DNA of 64,000 nucleotides from positions 50,187,288 through 50,251,287 of the forward strand of contig CM065296.1 of assembly GCA_032871835.1 (NCBI GenBank), read 5' to 3'. Under the pieces are notes generated by a model. That model was not told the origin of the DNA. It searched no databases and worked only from the letters and a program-made list of their open reading frames with translations. A program made the translations under genes and the position numbers. The stretch comes from Dipteronia dyeriana (Eukaryota > Streptophyta > Magnoliopsida > Sapindales > Sapindaceae). Shown here in pieces: positions 35,627 to 46,098 of this stretch (the first letter of the stretch is position 1; every line of letters starts with the position of its first letter).

Positions 35627-36626
35627 ATCTAGGTGATCATGAATGCAAAACGCAAACAAGCATGCAACATAGAATGCTATAATCAACACATCCTATGGAA
35701 AATACTAGACATGAGCATGATAGAACAAATCACATATAGTCTAGTTAATCGTGCATGAGTAGTCAATCTAGATTATGCAAGATATGATTAACATTAATCG
35801 CAAACTAGATTCATGCATATATCTAAACTTGGATCACAAGATATGATCAACAAATCACAATATCAAGTTTATATCACAAAAACCTAAAACATGCTAAAAT
35901 CATATGACAAAGTCAAATAGATCTAAGAATAAGTTCTAGAGCATATTCCTAATCATAGATTCAACAAATCACATGAATAGCTCAAAAGAACATAAACACA
36001 TGTATTATGTGAGAATTTAGGCCAAGAGAGCCTAATACATGTGAAGAACTATTTATCTCAAAATCAATCAATCAAAGATCATCAAATAGTTCTAGAATCA
36101 AAGCTAGCACAATACAATCCCAAAAATATGATAACATAGGCAAAATCAAAACCTAACTCAACATGTATAATTTTAATTGAAATTCAATCTAGCTTTGAAA
36201 GTGTTCAAAACACAAATAAAAACACTCACAATATACAAATATATGTAGAAGAAGAAAACCCAAGGCAATTGACCAAGTTTGAAAAGAAAACATAGAGAGA
36301 AAATCAATACCTTAGTTGATCTAGGTGCAGTCCCGTTTTTATATGATTAGACACCAAAAAAAGCAGAAAAATAAACTCAAACCTGTAGAGAAACGATGGA
36401 GGATGAATAGATGAACACTCTCAACTTTGAATCACTTAAATCGGATTTCAAATGAAGAAGTTATGATGTTTGGAAGGTGAGAAAATTTAGAGAGAAAATT
36501 CTGCACACTTGATTTGAATTTCTTCTTAGAATGAAATGTGAGAGGGAAAGAGTTTATAAAGGAGTTGGAGACTTGGACATGTGAAATGACCAAGAGGGGC
36601 AAAATGAAACCAAGCAAGCTTGCTTT

Positions 36627-36694
36627 CCGAGATGGCACGTGGGCATCTCGGGGCAGCAAGCCTTCTGCCCCGAGATGGCCACGCTCCATCTCGG
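36627..36694. repeat. Compound inverted repeat around a CACGTG box in element B 5' LTR
   Basis: Arms CCGAGATG (36627), CATCTCGGGGCAG (36644-36656), CTGCCCCGAGATG (36665-36677) and CCATCTCGG (36686-36694) can form alternative hairpins, the longest with a 13-bp stem. The palindrome CACGTG (G-box) lies at 36636-36641. In the 3' LTR the G-box has become TACGTG and the last arm is lost. Confidence 0.75.
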
Positions 36695-37467
36695 GAAAGA
36701 AGTGTTTGCTTGCTTCTTTCTCCTTCAACCTTCCTTCGTGTTCCTCGACCGTTCTCCGGTCTCCGAACTCGGAAATCAAATCCGTTTACAGATTACAAAC
36801 TGTAACTCTCACACGGACATGTAAATATAAGATACTCAACCCAAAAAATAATAATTTGACTCGATATACGAAGACGAAGACAATGTATGAAAAATGAGTT
36901 GAAAGTGTAGTATCTTTTGACTTAGAACTTGAAATCAATAGTGTGAGTAACCGAAATGACCGGAACTCAATCAAGAATGATTTAAGACTAAATACAAGTT
37001 AAATATCCATGTTATACAAACATATACACACACAAACACAATCCACACTAGAATGCAAACTACAGAAAGATAGTTTCCAATCATGCATATTTTAAAACAT
37101 GTTATTTCCAAACTAATGCATGAGCATTCATCTTTAAATGTGTGAATGTGTTATACATGGTGCACAATGATACAGGGACACATATAAATGAATTGTATGT
37201 GTGTGCCTATAAAGGTGCACAATGATACAGGGTCACAAATGTATGATATGTGTGTGTGTGCCTAGGCCTTGTAAGAGAAAGATAAGGTCTTAGTATACCT
37301 TTGTAGAACCAAATTGCATCCTTTCTCTTTGAAGAATTAGAACTTGCTTTGAGTTGTTGTTTCTTCTTCCTTGAAGCTTGAATCATTATGAACCTAAACA
37401 ACTAAGTCATTACAAGTAAACTTCATTTTGATATGGAATTCATGCCAACACAAACTAAAACCTAACA

Positions 37468-37476
37468 AAATCAACA
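37468..37476 (+). repeat. 5' LTR of element F, last nine bases
   Basis: AAATCAACA lies right after element B and supplies the CAACA terminus that pairs with the TGTTG start at 26713. The primer site begins two bases later. Confidence 0.65.
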
Positions 37477-37477
37477 T

Positions 37478-37489
37478 TGGTATCAAATC
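37478..37489 (+). promoter_or_regulatory. Primer binding site, tRNA-iMet type (element F)
   Basis: TGGTATCAAATC matches the standard TGGTATCAGAGC at 10 of 12 positions and sits one base after the LTR end, as expected for Ty1/copia. Confidence 0.7.
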
Positions 37490-37734
37490 TATTTTAAATG
37501 TATTCAAGTCTATTTTTTATTTTCAGATTTATTATTTACATGGATTTTTTTTCCAATCATTTACATGATAACATGTTTAATTAGTAAATGATTTTTGGAT
37601 TTTTTTTTTCTTTTGTATAATCCATGAACATGTTTAAGTAGAACATGAAATCCGATTATTTGTGTTAGAACATGCCATGAGATTGTTATATGTGTTGTTA
37701 TAGTGCCATTAATAAAGTCTTGTTTAAATACATA
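37490..37734 (+). other. Leader of element F, part 1
   Basis: AT-rich, non-coding. It ends at the ACATA target site of element C and continues at 59246. Confidence 0.55.
37730..37734. repeat. Target-site duplication, left (element C)
   Basis: ACATA, repeated at 59241-59245. Confidence 0.9.
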
Positions 37735-38023
37735 TGTTGAAGTCGATTTCTGGATGTAAGGAAAAAGTCAATAAGATTGGATTTTAGCTGTGATTTCAAA
37801 GAGAGAGAGAGAGAAAGAGAAAGTGATAGGATGCAAGTTTTATGTGGTAAAACTCTGATGACCAGAGAAACGTCCACGGGTGGCTAAATAATCAACCGAG
37901 CCAAAATCCACTATTGAAAAGATTTACAACTCTCGATCTCTCTTTTTCTCTCTATTTTTTTCTATATTTTTTGTGTATATTTTGTGACGAGATTATGGGT
38001 CTATTTATATGTTCATAGAACCC
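37735..38023 (-). repeat. 3' LTR of element C, part 1
   Basis: Matches 58355-58643, covering the promoter-proximal end of the LTR with its TATA box (38002-38009, minus). Element A interrupts it 14 bases beyond that TATA box. Confidence 0.93.
38019..38023. repeat. Target-site duplication, left (element A)
   Basis: AACCC, repeated at 47648-47652. Deleting element A and one copy restores an LTR colinear with 58355-59240. Confidence 0.95.
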
Positions 38024-39571
38024 TGAAATTCCCTTGAAATTGTGTATCTATAACCTAGAGAGGGGGGGGGGGGGGGGGGGGGTTGAATAGGTTTTAATTC
38101 GATAGATTACCAATTTTGTGAATTAATCAATATAAAAAATTCTACCCTATCCTACTTAAATGCTCAATTAAATGACAACAAACATAAAACAATAACAACA
38201 CAAAATATACGTGGAAACCCTCCAAGTGGGAAAAACCACGGGCTTTTTAGAGTGCCACCCTCAATCCTCAAAATCCACTATTGAGTAAAAGTTTACAACC
38301 TAGATTGACCTCCCGTCTAACCCTCCAGTTACTAACCCTTTCACTCTACCCAACGGGCCTTAACAATGATTTTAGATCACTAGCCTTGTGCACTAACCAC
38401 TTAGCAAAAACCTAAAACAACAATGAAGAGATAATGGCAACCTAAGTGAATATGCAAGAATATTCAATATGAAAAAATGCTAGGTCAATACATTCATGCT
38501 TATCTAGGATTAATAATGACAATTAAAGCAAATCCTAGATATCAATGTTCTAAATGCAAAGGCAAGAAGAATTAGCTAGAAGGGTAAAATCGTCCTAAAT
38601 GCTAGCTATCACAAATTAATTCATCTTAACCAACAATCAATACACAAGCATGTCATAAAAGCAATTAAACATTCAAACAAGCATTTAATATGCACTAAAG
38701 ACTAAAACCCTAGGCATACATGTCTTTGTAATGAAACTCTGAAATCTAGAGCATGTAGAAGTTACCTAGTCAAGAAGAAGATGATGCTTCATGCTTGAAT
38801 GATCCTAGAATGAAGCTAGATGATCATGAGATGAAGTTAGGTTGAGTAAAATTGGCTTCTTAGATCTTCTCTCTCTAAAGAACAACATCTCTCTCTCAAA
38901 ATAAGGTTTGGAAGCTCTCAAAAAACGAGTTAGGAAGAAGATGATGTATATATATGAAGCCTAAAGTGAAACTGCATCGTTTTGGGCGAAAGGCAACCAA
39001 AATGCGTCAGGACCGCTGGCTGTACCGCGGTCCAGGAAAGTGTCCAGACCGCGGCACAGAGAGCGGTGTATCGTCTGGACAACGCCGCTCTGTAGGCCGC
39101 TGTGCATGCAGCGTGCACAGACCGCGGTCTGGACAACATGCATCCTCTGTGAAACTTTGCTCGCGAGATCGCGGCGTAGGCAACAAGCACAGACCGTGGT
39201 AGACACAGCGCGTATCCTCTGCCAAACACCGATGTGCAGGCCGCGGCGTGGGCACTGCATAGTGAGCAGTCTAGACTGCGGTATAGAGGAAAAATCCTCT
39301 CTTTAAGGCACAAACATACATTCAACACTCAAATAAAAATAGGACACACAAGGCACATAAAATGGAAAATAAGCATGCAAGCAAGATAATTAAAATAAAA
39401 TGCATGAGTGTGAGTTTGTGCACTAAATCTCTTTAATAAAGTTAAGCAAGAGATTTTACCTTTGATGCTTGAGCTTGGTTACGAACAATGAAGCCCTAAA
39501 CTACGTTTACATATTGATCCCAAAATGTTTTTGTCAACGAAATAAGCCAATCAAAAACCAAGGAACTTACA
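38024..39571 (-). repeat. 3' LTR of element A
   Basis: 1548 bp, starting TGAAATTCCC and ending GAACTTACA on plus. It has a 21-base G run at 38062-38082. A CpG-rich block at 38965-39290 has repeated ACCGCGG motifs and the 14-bp palindrome CAGACCGCGGTCTG (39118-39131). Open frames across the CpG-rich block on both strands are compositional. Confidence 0.93.
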
Positions 39572-39585
39572 ATCTCCCCTTTTGG
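39572..39585 (-). promoter_or_regulatory. Polypurine tract of element A
   Basis: The minus strand reads CCAAAAGGGGAGAT next to the LTR start TGTAAGTTCC. Confidence 0.88.
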
Positions 39586-40819
39586 CTATTTCGTGACAAA
39601 ACCACTCACTCACAAGGTATCCTCACAAGAAACAACAAGAAACAACAAGAGGTCAACAAACAACCATTATATGTTACAAGAGATACCTAAAGCTAAATCT
39701 TCAAATCTTTCATCTCTTGTAGCATGATCATCCCTACAAAACAAAGAACTACACTTTCCAAGACAAGTGTATGAGAGGGATCAAGAAAAATAAAAACAAG
39801 TGCAATTTGCATGAAATAGAAACAAGCAACTTGCATGAAATAGAAACAAGCAACATGCAATCAACACTGCACAAAGCAAATGTTCCCCCTAAATAGGTCA
39901 ACTCCCTTACAATAGGTCAATCTCCCCTTAAAACATGCCAATATCAACTCTCCCTAAATCCAACACTACTCCCCCTTTTTATCACAAGATAGGGAAATGA
40001 GTATTCCCCAACCGAGATGCTGTAGCAAAGAGAGATATTTACAATGTAAATGCATAATCATATACAACAACTTTATGCAGGTTAATTAAGAGAGAGAGAA
40101 ATTTATGGAGGTTTTATTTGATAGGAACATGTGCGAAAGATTGCCTTGAATGAGGTACATGGAACATCAACTTTCAAAAGCATGGTATTTGGCAAAGGAA
40201 AATAACACATGAGGTTCCAAGATAAGTCAAACCAATTTGCACCAAATTGACAATGGAAAACAAGATATAGTTCAACCAAAAACATAAGAGCAACTATCAA
40301 ACTTTACAAGTTGAACAGGACATGAGCGATTATTGAGCTCTATTAGATTTTTCTGGGTAAAATGCTCGTATGATAGTAGCCTTGTTCAATAAGTAAAGAG
40401 AGAGACTATTGGATTGAGAAATCCTTGAAATGGATACAATATCCTTATTGAATAAAGTCTCAAAAGTCATTTGCACACAGATTTGCAATCATTTTGTAAG
40501 AATTCAATAAATTCATCACGCATAACACTTTAAGCATGTCAAGATCAAGTTTTCACAAGCATGGAGATAAAATTTGGGTCAATCAAATGTACTTCCCAAT
40601 CAAGTTTCCTAGTCCAAAAATACACGTTTGAACATAAATGAGACATGCATTTCAAATAAGGCAAAAACACACATATTGAATAAAAAGTCATATAATAAGC
40701 ATCCAAGATACTCAAGCAATTAATTAAAGAGCATAAAATTGAACAATTATTTGCTTATTAAGATGCAAGTTCGCTCTCTTTGTTTGAGCTCCCCATATGG
40801 GGTCAACCATAAAAAACCA
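39586..40819. other. Element A interior between RNase H and 3' LTR
   Basis: 1.2 kb with no ORF of note, so no envelope-like gene. On the plus strand it has repeated C-rich tracts (TTCCCCCT, TCTCCCCTT, CTCCCCCTTTTT) near 39887, 39921 and 39970, read as extra polypurine tracts on the minus strand. Confidence 0.7.
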
Positions 40820-42240
40820 TCAATGCGTATGACAAATCCTAATAGACCTACTAAGAGATTTAAACTTAGTTGAATCTAATGGTTTAGTAAATAAATCCGC
40901 TAGTTGATCATTTGTGCCCACATGTTCAAGTGCAATGCATTTGCTCTCAACCAACTCCCTAATGAAATGATGTCTAATGTCAATATGCTTGGTTCTAGAA
41001 TGTTGGACATGATTTTTTGAAATATTGATGGCATTCATGTTATCACAATAAAGGGTTAGAGTACCTTGCTCAAAGCCATAATCCATAAGCATTTGTTTCA
41101 TCCAAAGGAGTTGTGTGCAAGCACTCCCAGCTGCTATATACTCGGCCTCGGCTGTGGATAATGAGATGGAATTTTGCTTCTTACAAAACCAAGACACGAG
41201 ATTATTCCCTAGGAAGAAGCAACCGCCCAATATACTCTTCATATCATCATAATTACCTGTCCAATCTGCATCACTAAAGCCAACTAAACTAGCATTAGTG
41301 TCAAAAGAGTACCATATCCCATAGTTGGATGTCCCATTCACATATCGAATGATTCTCTTCACGGAGGAGAGATGGGATTCCTTGGGATTGGCTTGGTACC
41401 TAGCACATACACCAACACTAAAAGCTATATCGTGCCCACTAGTAGTTAAGTATAGCAAGCTCCCTATCATGCCACGATATAGACTTTGATCCACACTTTT
41501 TCCACTAGCATCCTTGCTAAGTTTCAAAGTTGTACTCATTGGTGTTTCACAATGTTTGGCATTCTCAAGGCCAAGCTTCTTCACTAGGTTCTTGGCATAC
41601 TTAGCTTGAGATATAAAGAACCCATCATGCATTTGCTTGATTTGCAAGCCTAGGAAGTAATTGAGTTCACCAACCATGTTCATTTCATACTCATGAGTCA
41701 TGACATCGAAAATTGTTGAACTTTAAAGTTGTTGGTGGAACCAAAAACGATGTCATCAACATAAATTTGAGCTATGAATAGCTCATCTTTAGTGCACTTG
41801 ATGAACAAAGTCTTGTTAACACTACCTCTAGAGTAGTCATTGTCAACAAGATAAAGAGTGAGGCGCTCATACCACGCCCTCGGTGCTTGTTTCAACCCAT
41901 ATAGCGCCTTCTTAAGGCGATAAACATGATTGGGGTGGTAAGGATCCACAAACCCCTTAGGTTGCTCAACAAACACTTATTCTTGTAAGAGGCCATTGAG
42001 AAAGGCACTCTTAACATCCATTTGATACAATTTAAATTTGTGAACACAAGATATGGATAAGAGAAGCCTAATGGACTCTAAACGAGCAACGGGAGCAAAA
42101 GTCTCCTCAAAGTCGATACCCTTAATTTGTGAGTATCCTTGTGCAACAAGTCTAGCTTTGTTTCGCACAATGTTTCCATCCTCATCTGATTTGTTCCTAT
42201 AAACCTACTTCATACCTATTACATTAGTGTTCTTAGGCCT
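40820..42240 (-). pseudogene. Element A reverse transcriptase and RNase H
   Basis: RT begins near 42240 and is open at 42168-41977 ([32 protein letters not shown]). One stop follows, then 41976-41698 with [18 protein letters not shown] and the intact catalytic box YVDDI near 41780. A shift at about 41700 leads to 41701-40820 (GELNYFLGLQIKQ). RNase H follows with GFSDADWTGNYDD, STAEAEYIAA and KHIDIRHHFIRE, ending TAA-type at 40820. Only one stop and one shift break an otherwise complete enzyme, so the copy died recently. Confidence 0.92.
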
Positions 42241-42344
42241 AGGAACTAGAGTCCAAACCTTATTTCTTTCAAATTGGTTTAGTAGTTTCTTGCATAGCAA
42301 GAACCCCAAACTCATCACTTAAAGCTTCATCTAACTTTTTGGGT

Positions 42345-43349
42345 TCAATTTGAGAGGTGTAGCAAGTGGAAGTAATTTGATTTGCTAATTGATGTAGTCC
42401 TCACACCCTCATTCATATTTCCAAGAATGTCACTCTTGTTTTGGAGATGCCTAACCCAAGGAGCGGGTTCCTTAGATTCCAAAGTAGGATCTCTATCAAG
42501 AGATTGAGTGACCTCTTTTTCAAGCTTTGATTTCTCATCACTAGAAATCTCATCAATCTTCACCAAGGGAGTATCATCAACCACACTAATCTCCTCATCA
42601 TGGTTACTAACCTTAGGCCTACAATCATCTATTACCACATTAGATGATTCCATAACACTTCGTGTCTTCAAATTAAAAACTCTATAGGCCTTACTATTTA
42701 GGGCATAGCAAATGAAAATCCCCTCATCACTCTTAGCATCAAACTTGCCAAATTGATCACGGTCATTTAGAATGTAGCACTTGCTTCCAAATGAGGGGAA
42801 GTAGCTCACATTTGGCTTCCTACCCTTCCACAATTCATAGGAGGTTTGTCTAGTCCCGGGTCTAAGAAAAACCCTATTGCCTATATAACAAGCCGAATTG
42901 ACAGCTTCAGCCCAAAGGTTCCTAGGCACATTGTTGCTATGCAACATCACACGGGCCATCTCTTGGAGGACTCTATTCTTCCTCTCTACTACCCCATTTT
43001 GTTGAGGAGTTCAAGGAGCTGAGAACTCATGGGAAATGCCAAGACTATCACAAAATTTTTCAAAACTAATATTTTCAAATTTTCTCCCATGATCACTCCT
43101 AATTCTCTTAATGCATTTTATGTGAGAATCCTTCTCATTTTGAATTTTAGTGCAAAGCATTTTAAAGGTTTCAAATGTTTCAGATTTTTCTCTAAGAAAG
43201 TAAGTCCAAGTAAATCTAGAAAAATCACCCACACACACAAAAATGTACCTCTTGCCACTGAGACTTCCGGTTTGCATGGGACCTATAAGGTCCATATGAA
43301 GAAGCTCTAATGGCTCCTTAGTGGCAAGATACTTACCCTTCTTATGCAC
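42345..43349 (-). pseudogene. Element A integrase
   Basis: The catalytic core is open at 43349-43011: LLHMDLIGPMQTGSLSGKRY contains the first Asp, and IRSDHGRKFEN contains the second. A TGA at about 43009 replaces a codon just before the TPQQNG block. The frame resumes at 42959-42345 (MARVMLHSNNVPRNLWAEAV, ELWKGRKPNVSYFPSFGSKC) into the variable linker toward RT. It inserts the DNA copy into the host genome. Confidence 0.87.
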
Positions 43350-44059
43350 ACTCTTAGTTTACTTTCCTTGTTGACAAGGTCCACAAACTCCCTCAATCCT
43401 ATTTCCAAACTTAGGAAGGCCTCTCACAACTTTCAACCTCTCAAGAACTTTCAAGTCTTTGAAATTCATATGACCTAACCTTTGATGCCATAATTAAACT
43501 TGATCACAACTAGACAAATTGCAAGAGATGCCATTAGAAACAAGACAATAACAATTGTCACTTGATCTTTTATCTTTCAATAAAGCATGTCCATCTTCTC
43601 TTAGAATAGAGCAATCAACTTTTCCAAACAAAACCGAAAGCCCTTCATCACTTAAAGGTGATATGCTAATGAGATTGGCTTGTAAGCCATCTACATAGAG
43701 AGCATTAGGCAAGGAGGGCAAACCGGGGATGGAGATGTTTCCTTTTCCTATAACCTTCTTACATGAACCATCACCAAAGGTGACAAATCCACCATCCTCC
43801 ATCACAAGAGTTTCAAAGAAACTCTTGTTTCCGGTCTTATGCCTAGAACAACCAGTATCAAGGTACCAAGTGTTAGAGGCTTTCGCCTTGAACACCACTT
43901 GGGCCACATGGAAAACATACTCATTTGTTCTAGTCCACCTAGTAACAACATTGTCATTTCTAGGAGCCTTGGGTTCATTGGCTCTAAAATTCCTAGGTGC
44001 ATGCATTTTTGCTCTTCTAAGTCTATTCTTCTCAATCATTCTTTCAAAACGACACAACT
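43350..44059 (-). pseudogene. Element A protease and pre-integrase segment
   Basis: In one open frame with the second gag knuckle (43494-44240). The aspartic protease box is WYLDTGCSRHKTGN with the catalytic Asp near 43859; most Sireviruses have DSGCSRH. Next comes GDGSCKKVIGKGNI and NALYVDGLQANLISIS, typical of the protease C-terminal half. A stop near 43494 precedes the HxxxH/CxxC pre-integrase zinc region (WHQRLGHMNFKDL, about 43488-43370). It cleaves the gag-pol precursor. Confidence 0.85.
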
Positions 44060-45959
44060 TAATAAATTTAAAACAATTCGGCCTTATGTGAGCTTCAACA
44101 CCACAATAATGACATATGGGAGTAAAGTAAGAATTCATACCATATCCTTGTGCAAACATGAAAGACTTCCCTCTCCTTTGAGTTGTCCTTTGGTGTTGAG
44201 CCAAATCTCTTCTTTGAAACATCCTTTGCGGTTGAGCCATATTGGCTTCTCTTCTTGGTTATGGGTGAAAACTTCTTTGTTGAATTTGAGAGCTTCTTGG
44301 AGGTTGTGGTCTTGTTTGATGAGCTCTAGCTTTTGGTGAATTTGTTTTAGCTTGAGACTTTGTTTGTGCTTGCTTTGATGATTCACCAACCTCATTTGAT
44401 CTCATTTGTTGGTGTGACTCTTGAACCTATTTGTCCTTTAGACTCTTGACAAAGATGGTCTTCTTCAAGGAAGTTGCATCCTTGCCTTCCACATATCATA
44501 GGCCCGTTTTATCACTAGGACTCTTCCCACATGATAGCATCTTGTCAAGTCTCTCGGTTCTGGATGTCATCTTGGCAACCAACTCTTTCACTTCCTTAAG
44601 TGCAATCTTCAAGTTTTCTTCACTCTTCTTAGTGATCACAAGCTCCAACTTTTAACTCTCTTCTAACTCTTTTCCACTCTTTACCTTCTCACTCAAGTTG
44701 GTATTCTTGAAGGTAACCTCTAGATTCTTCTTTTCAACTCTTGAACCTCATTCTTCTTTTTCAATCTAGACTTTTCAAAAAACTTCATAAAGTCTACATA
44801 GTCCATTTCCTCATCAATCTCAAACCTAGAGTTAGAAGAGGTACTCTCATCACTAGAGTTATCTACTTTTTCCTTGTCACTCACAACTTCCTTACCATTA
44901 TGAGATGTTATGAAGGCAATAAAGTTTGCAACTTGATCTTCATCATCCGAAGACTTCTCTTCCTCTTCTAAGTCTTCACTATCACTCCAAGTAACCGCCA
45001 TTGCCTTCCCATTTTTATTTTCCTTCAAATTTGCACATTCTAGAGCAATGTGACCAAAACCAATGCATTCATAGCATTGAATGCCCTTCTTGGAGTCACT
45101 TTCTTGAAACTTTTCAATCTTCTTGAAGGGAGTTTTCCTTTTCACTTCCTTCCCCTTTGACCCAAAACCTTTCCTTTCAAACTTCATGAATTTCTTGAAT
45201 CATTTAACCATGAGGGCCATTTCTTCATCTGAGTCCTCCTCCTCTTCTTCAACCTTAGTGGTCTTCAAGGCAATGCTCTTTTGCTTTTTTTGGAGGTGTG
45301 GGTGAAGTGTTCCATCTAGACTCATAAGCTAGAAGTCTTCAAATGACTTCACTCGGCTTCATGTTCTTGTACTCACTATTCTCTTCAAGTGCTGTCACTT
45401 TTGATTCGAACCTTGACGGAAGTGACCTCATAATCTTTTGCTTGACTCTTCTATCTGAATAGGGGTTACCAAGTTGATGGCTTTGGTTGACAATATCCAT
45501 CAACTTCACTTGGAAGTCACTGAAACATTCATGCTCCTCCATTCTAATCATCTCAAAATGTATTTGAAGGACTTGGAGCTTTAAGTCCTTGACTACCTCG
45601 GTTCCCTCATGTGCCGTTTGAAGAATGTCCCAAGCCTCCTTTGAAATCATAGTGGTTTGAACTAGCTTGTACTGATTATCGTCCACGGCACAAAGAATGG
45701 CATGCATAGCCTTGTTGTTCCACTTGGATACTTCAAACTCTTGAGTACTCCAACTAGACTTGGGCTTAGAAGCTTCTACACAATCGTCAATGGTCATTAT
45801 TGGAAGAGTATAACCGTCTTCAATAGGCATCCAAGCACGGTCATCTATTTGGCAAAGATAGGCTTTCATCCTGCCCTTCCAAGTAGAATAATTCACCCCA
45901 TTGAGCAAATGGGGTCTTGTGCTTGAGGCTCCCTCATGACTATTTTCGTTTCCACTCAT
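44060..45959 (-). pseudogene. Element A gag (Sirevirus type)
   Basis: The start is the ATG at 45957-45959 (MSGNENSHEGAS). The capsid region is open to 45339 (LLNGVNYSTWKGRMKAYL, KSSWSTQEFEVSKWNNKAMH, RRVKQKIMRSLPSRFESKV), followed by a break. The next piece, 45187-44720, has the first knuckle CYECIGFGHIALEC and an acidic, Ser-rich tract. A charged coiled-coil stretch follows with breaks. The second knuckle CHYCGVEAHIRPNC begins near 44114. Two knuckles separated by a coiled coil match the Sirevirus gag plan. An in-frame start further upstream is not used, as MSGNENSH is the gag-like start. Confidence 0.88.
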
Positions 45960-46084
45960 TGTGTTTAAGAGTAATGAATGATATGAAGATGCAAATGTAA
46001 TGCAACACACAAAATGCAAACAACCAAAATGCACAAGGTAAGACACACACAATACACGGATCACCTAAGTATATCTAGGCACCG

Positions 46085-46096
46085 GCTCTGATACCA
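46085..46096 (-). promoter_or_regulatory. Primer binding site, tRNA-iMet (element A)
   Basis: The minus strand reads TGGTATCAGAGC, two bases inside the 5' LTR; perfect copia-type primer site. Confidence 0.92.
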
Positions 46097-46098
46097 AT

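Larger units (their letters stand above)
27068..37467 (-). mobile_element. Element B: Sirevirus-like Ty1/copia element lacking pol (TR-GAG type)
   Basis: 10.4 kb with two long, nearly identical LTRs (27068-29614 and 34912-37467). On the minus strand a perfect tRNA-iMet primer site follows the 5' LTR (34898-34909). The 5.3-kb interior encodes a broken Sirevirus-type gag and a separate 303-codon ORF with a plant-transposon domain. I find no protease, integrase, RT or RNase H. Several polypurine-like tracts lie near the 3' LTR, a Sirevirus hallmark. It must have moved using enzymes from another element. The flanking 5-mers (GAATT on the left, AAATC on the right) do not match. Confidence 0.85.
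34912..37467 (-). repeat. 5' LTR of element B
   Basis: 2556 bp, nearly identical to 27068-29614. It has a 13-base G run (34959-34971). The inverted-repeat cluster at 36627-36694 is more complete than in the other LTR. Confidence 0.93.

Noticed and set aside
36538..36897. 119-codon plus-strand frame in the element B LTR
   Set aside because: Crosses the hairpin region; the counterpart at 28697-28927 differs in frame because of an indel.
38930..39328. Overlapping long frames on both strands in the element A LTR (also 47083-47404)
   Set aside because: Caused by the CpG-rich repeated ACCGCGG block; not conserved as protein between the two LTRs.
43029..44339. Plus-strand frames opposite element A integrase, protease and gag
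   Set aside because: Shadows of the minus-strand copia genes.
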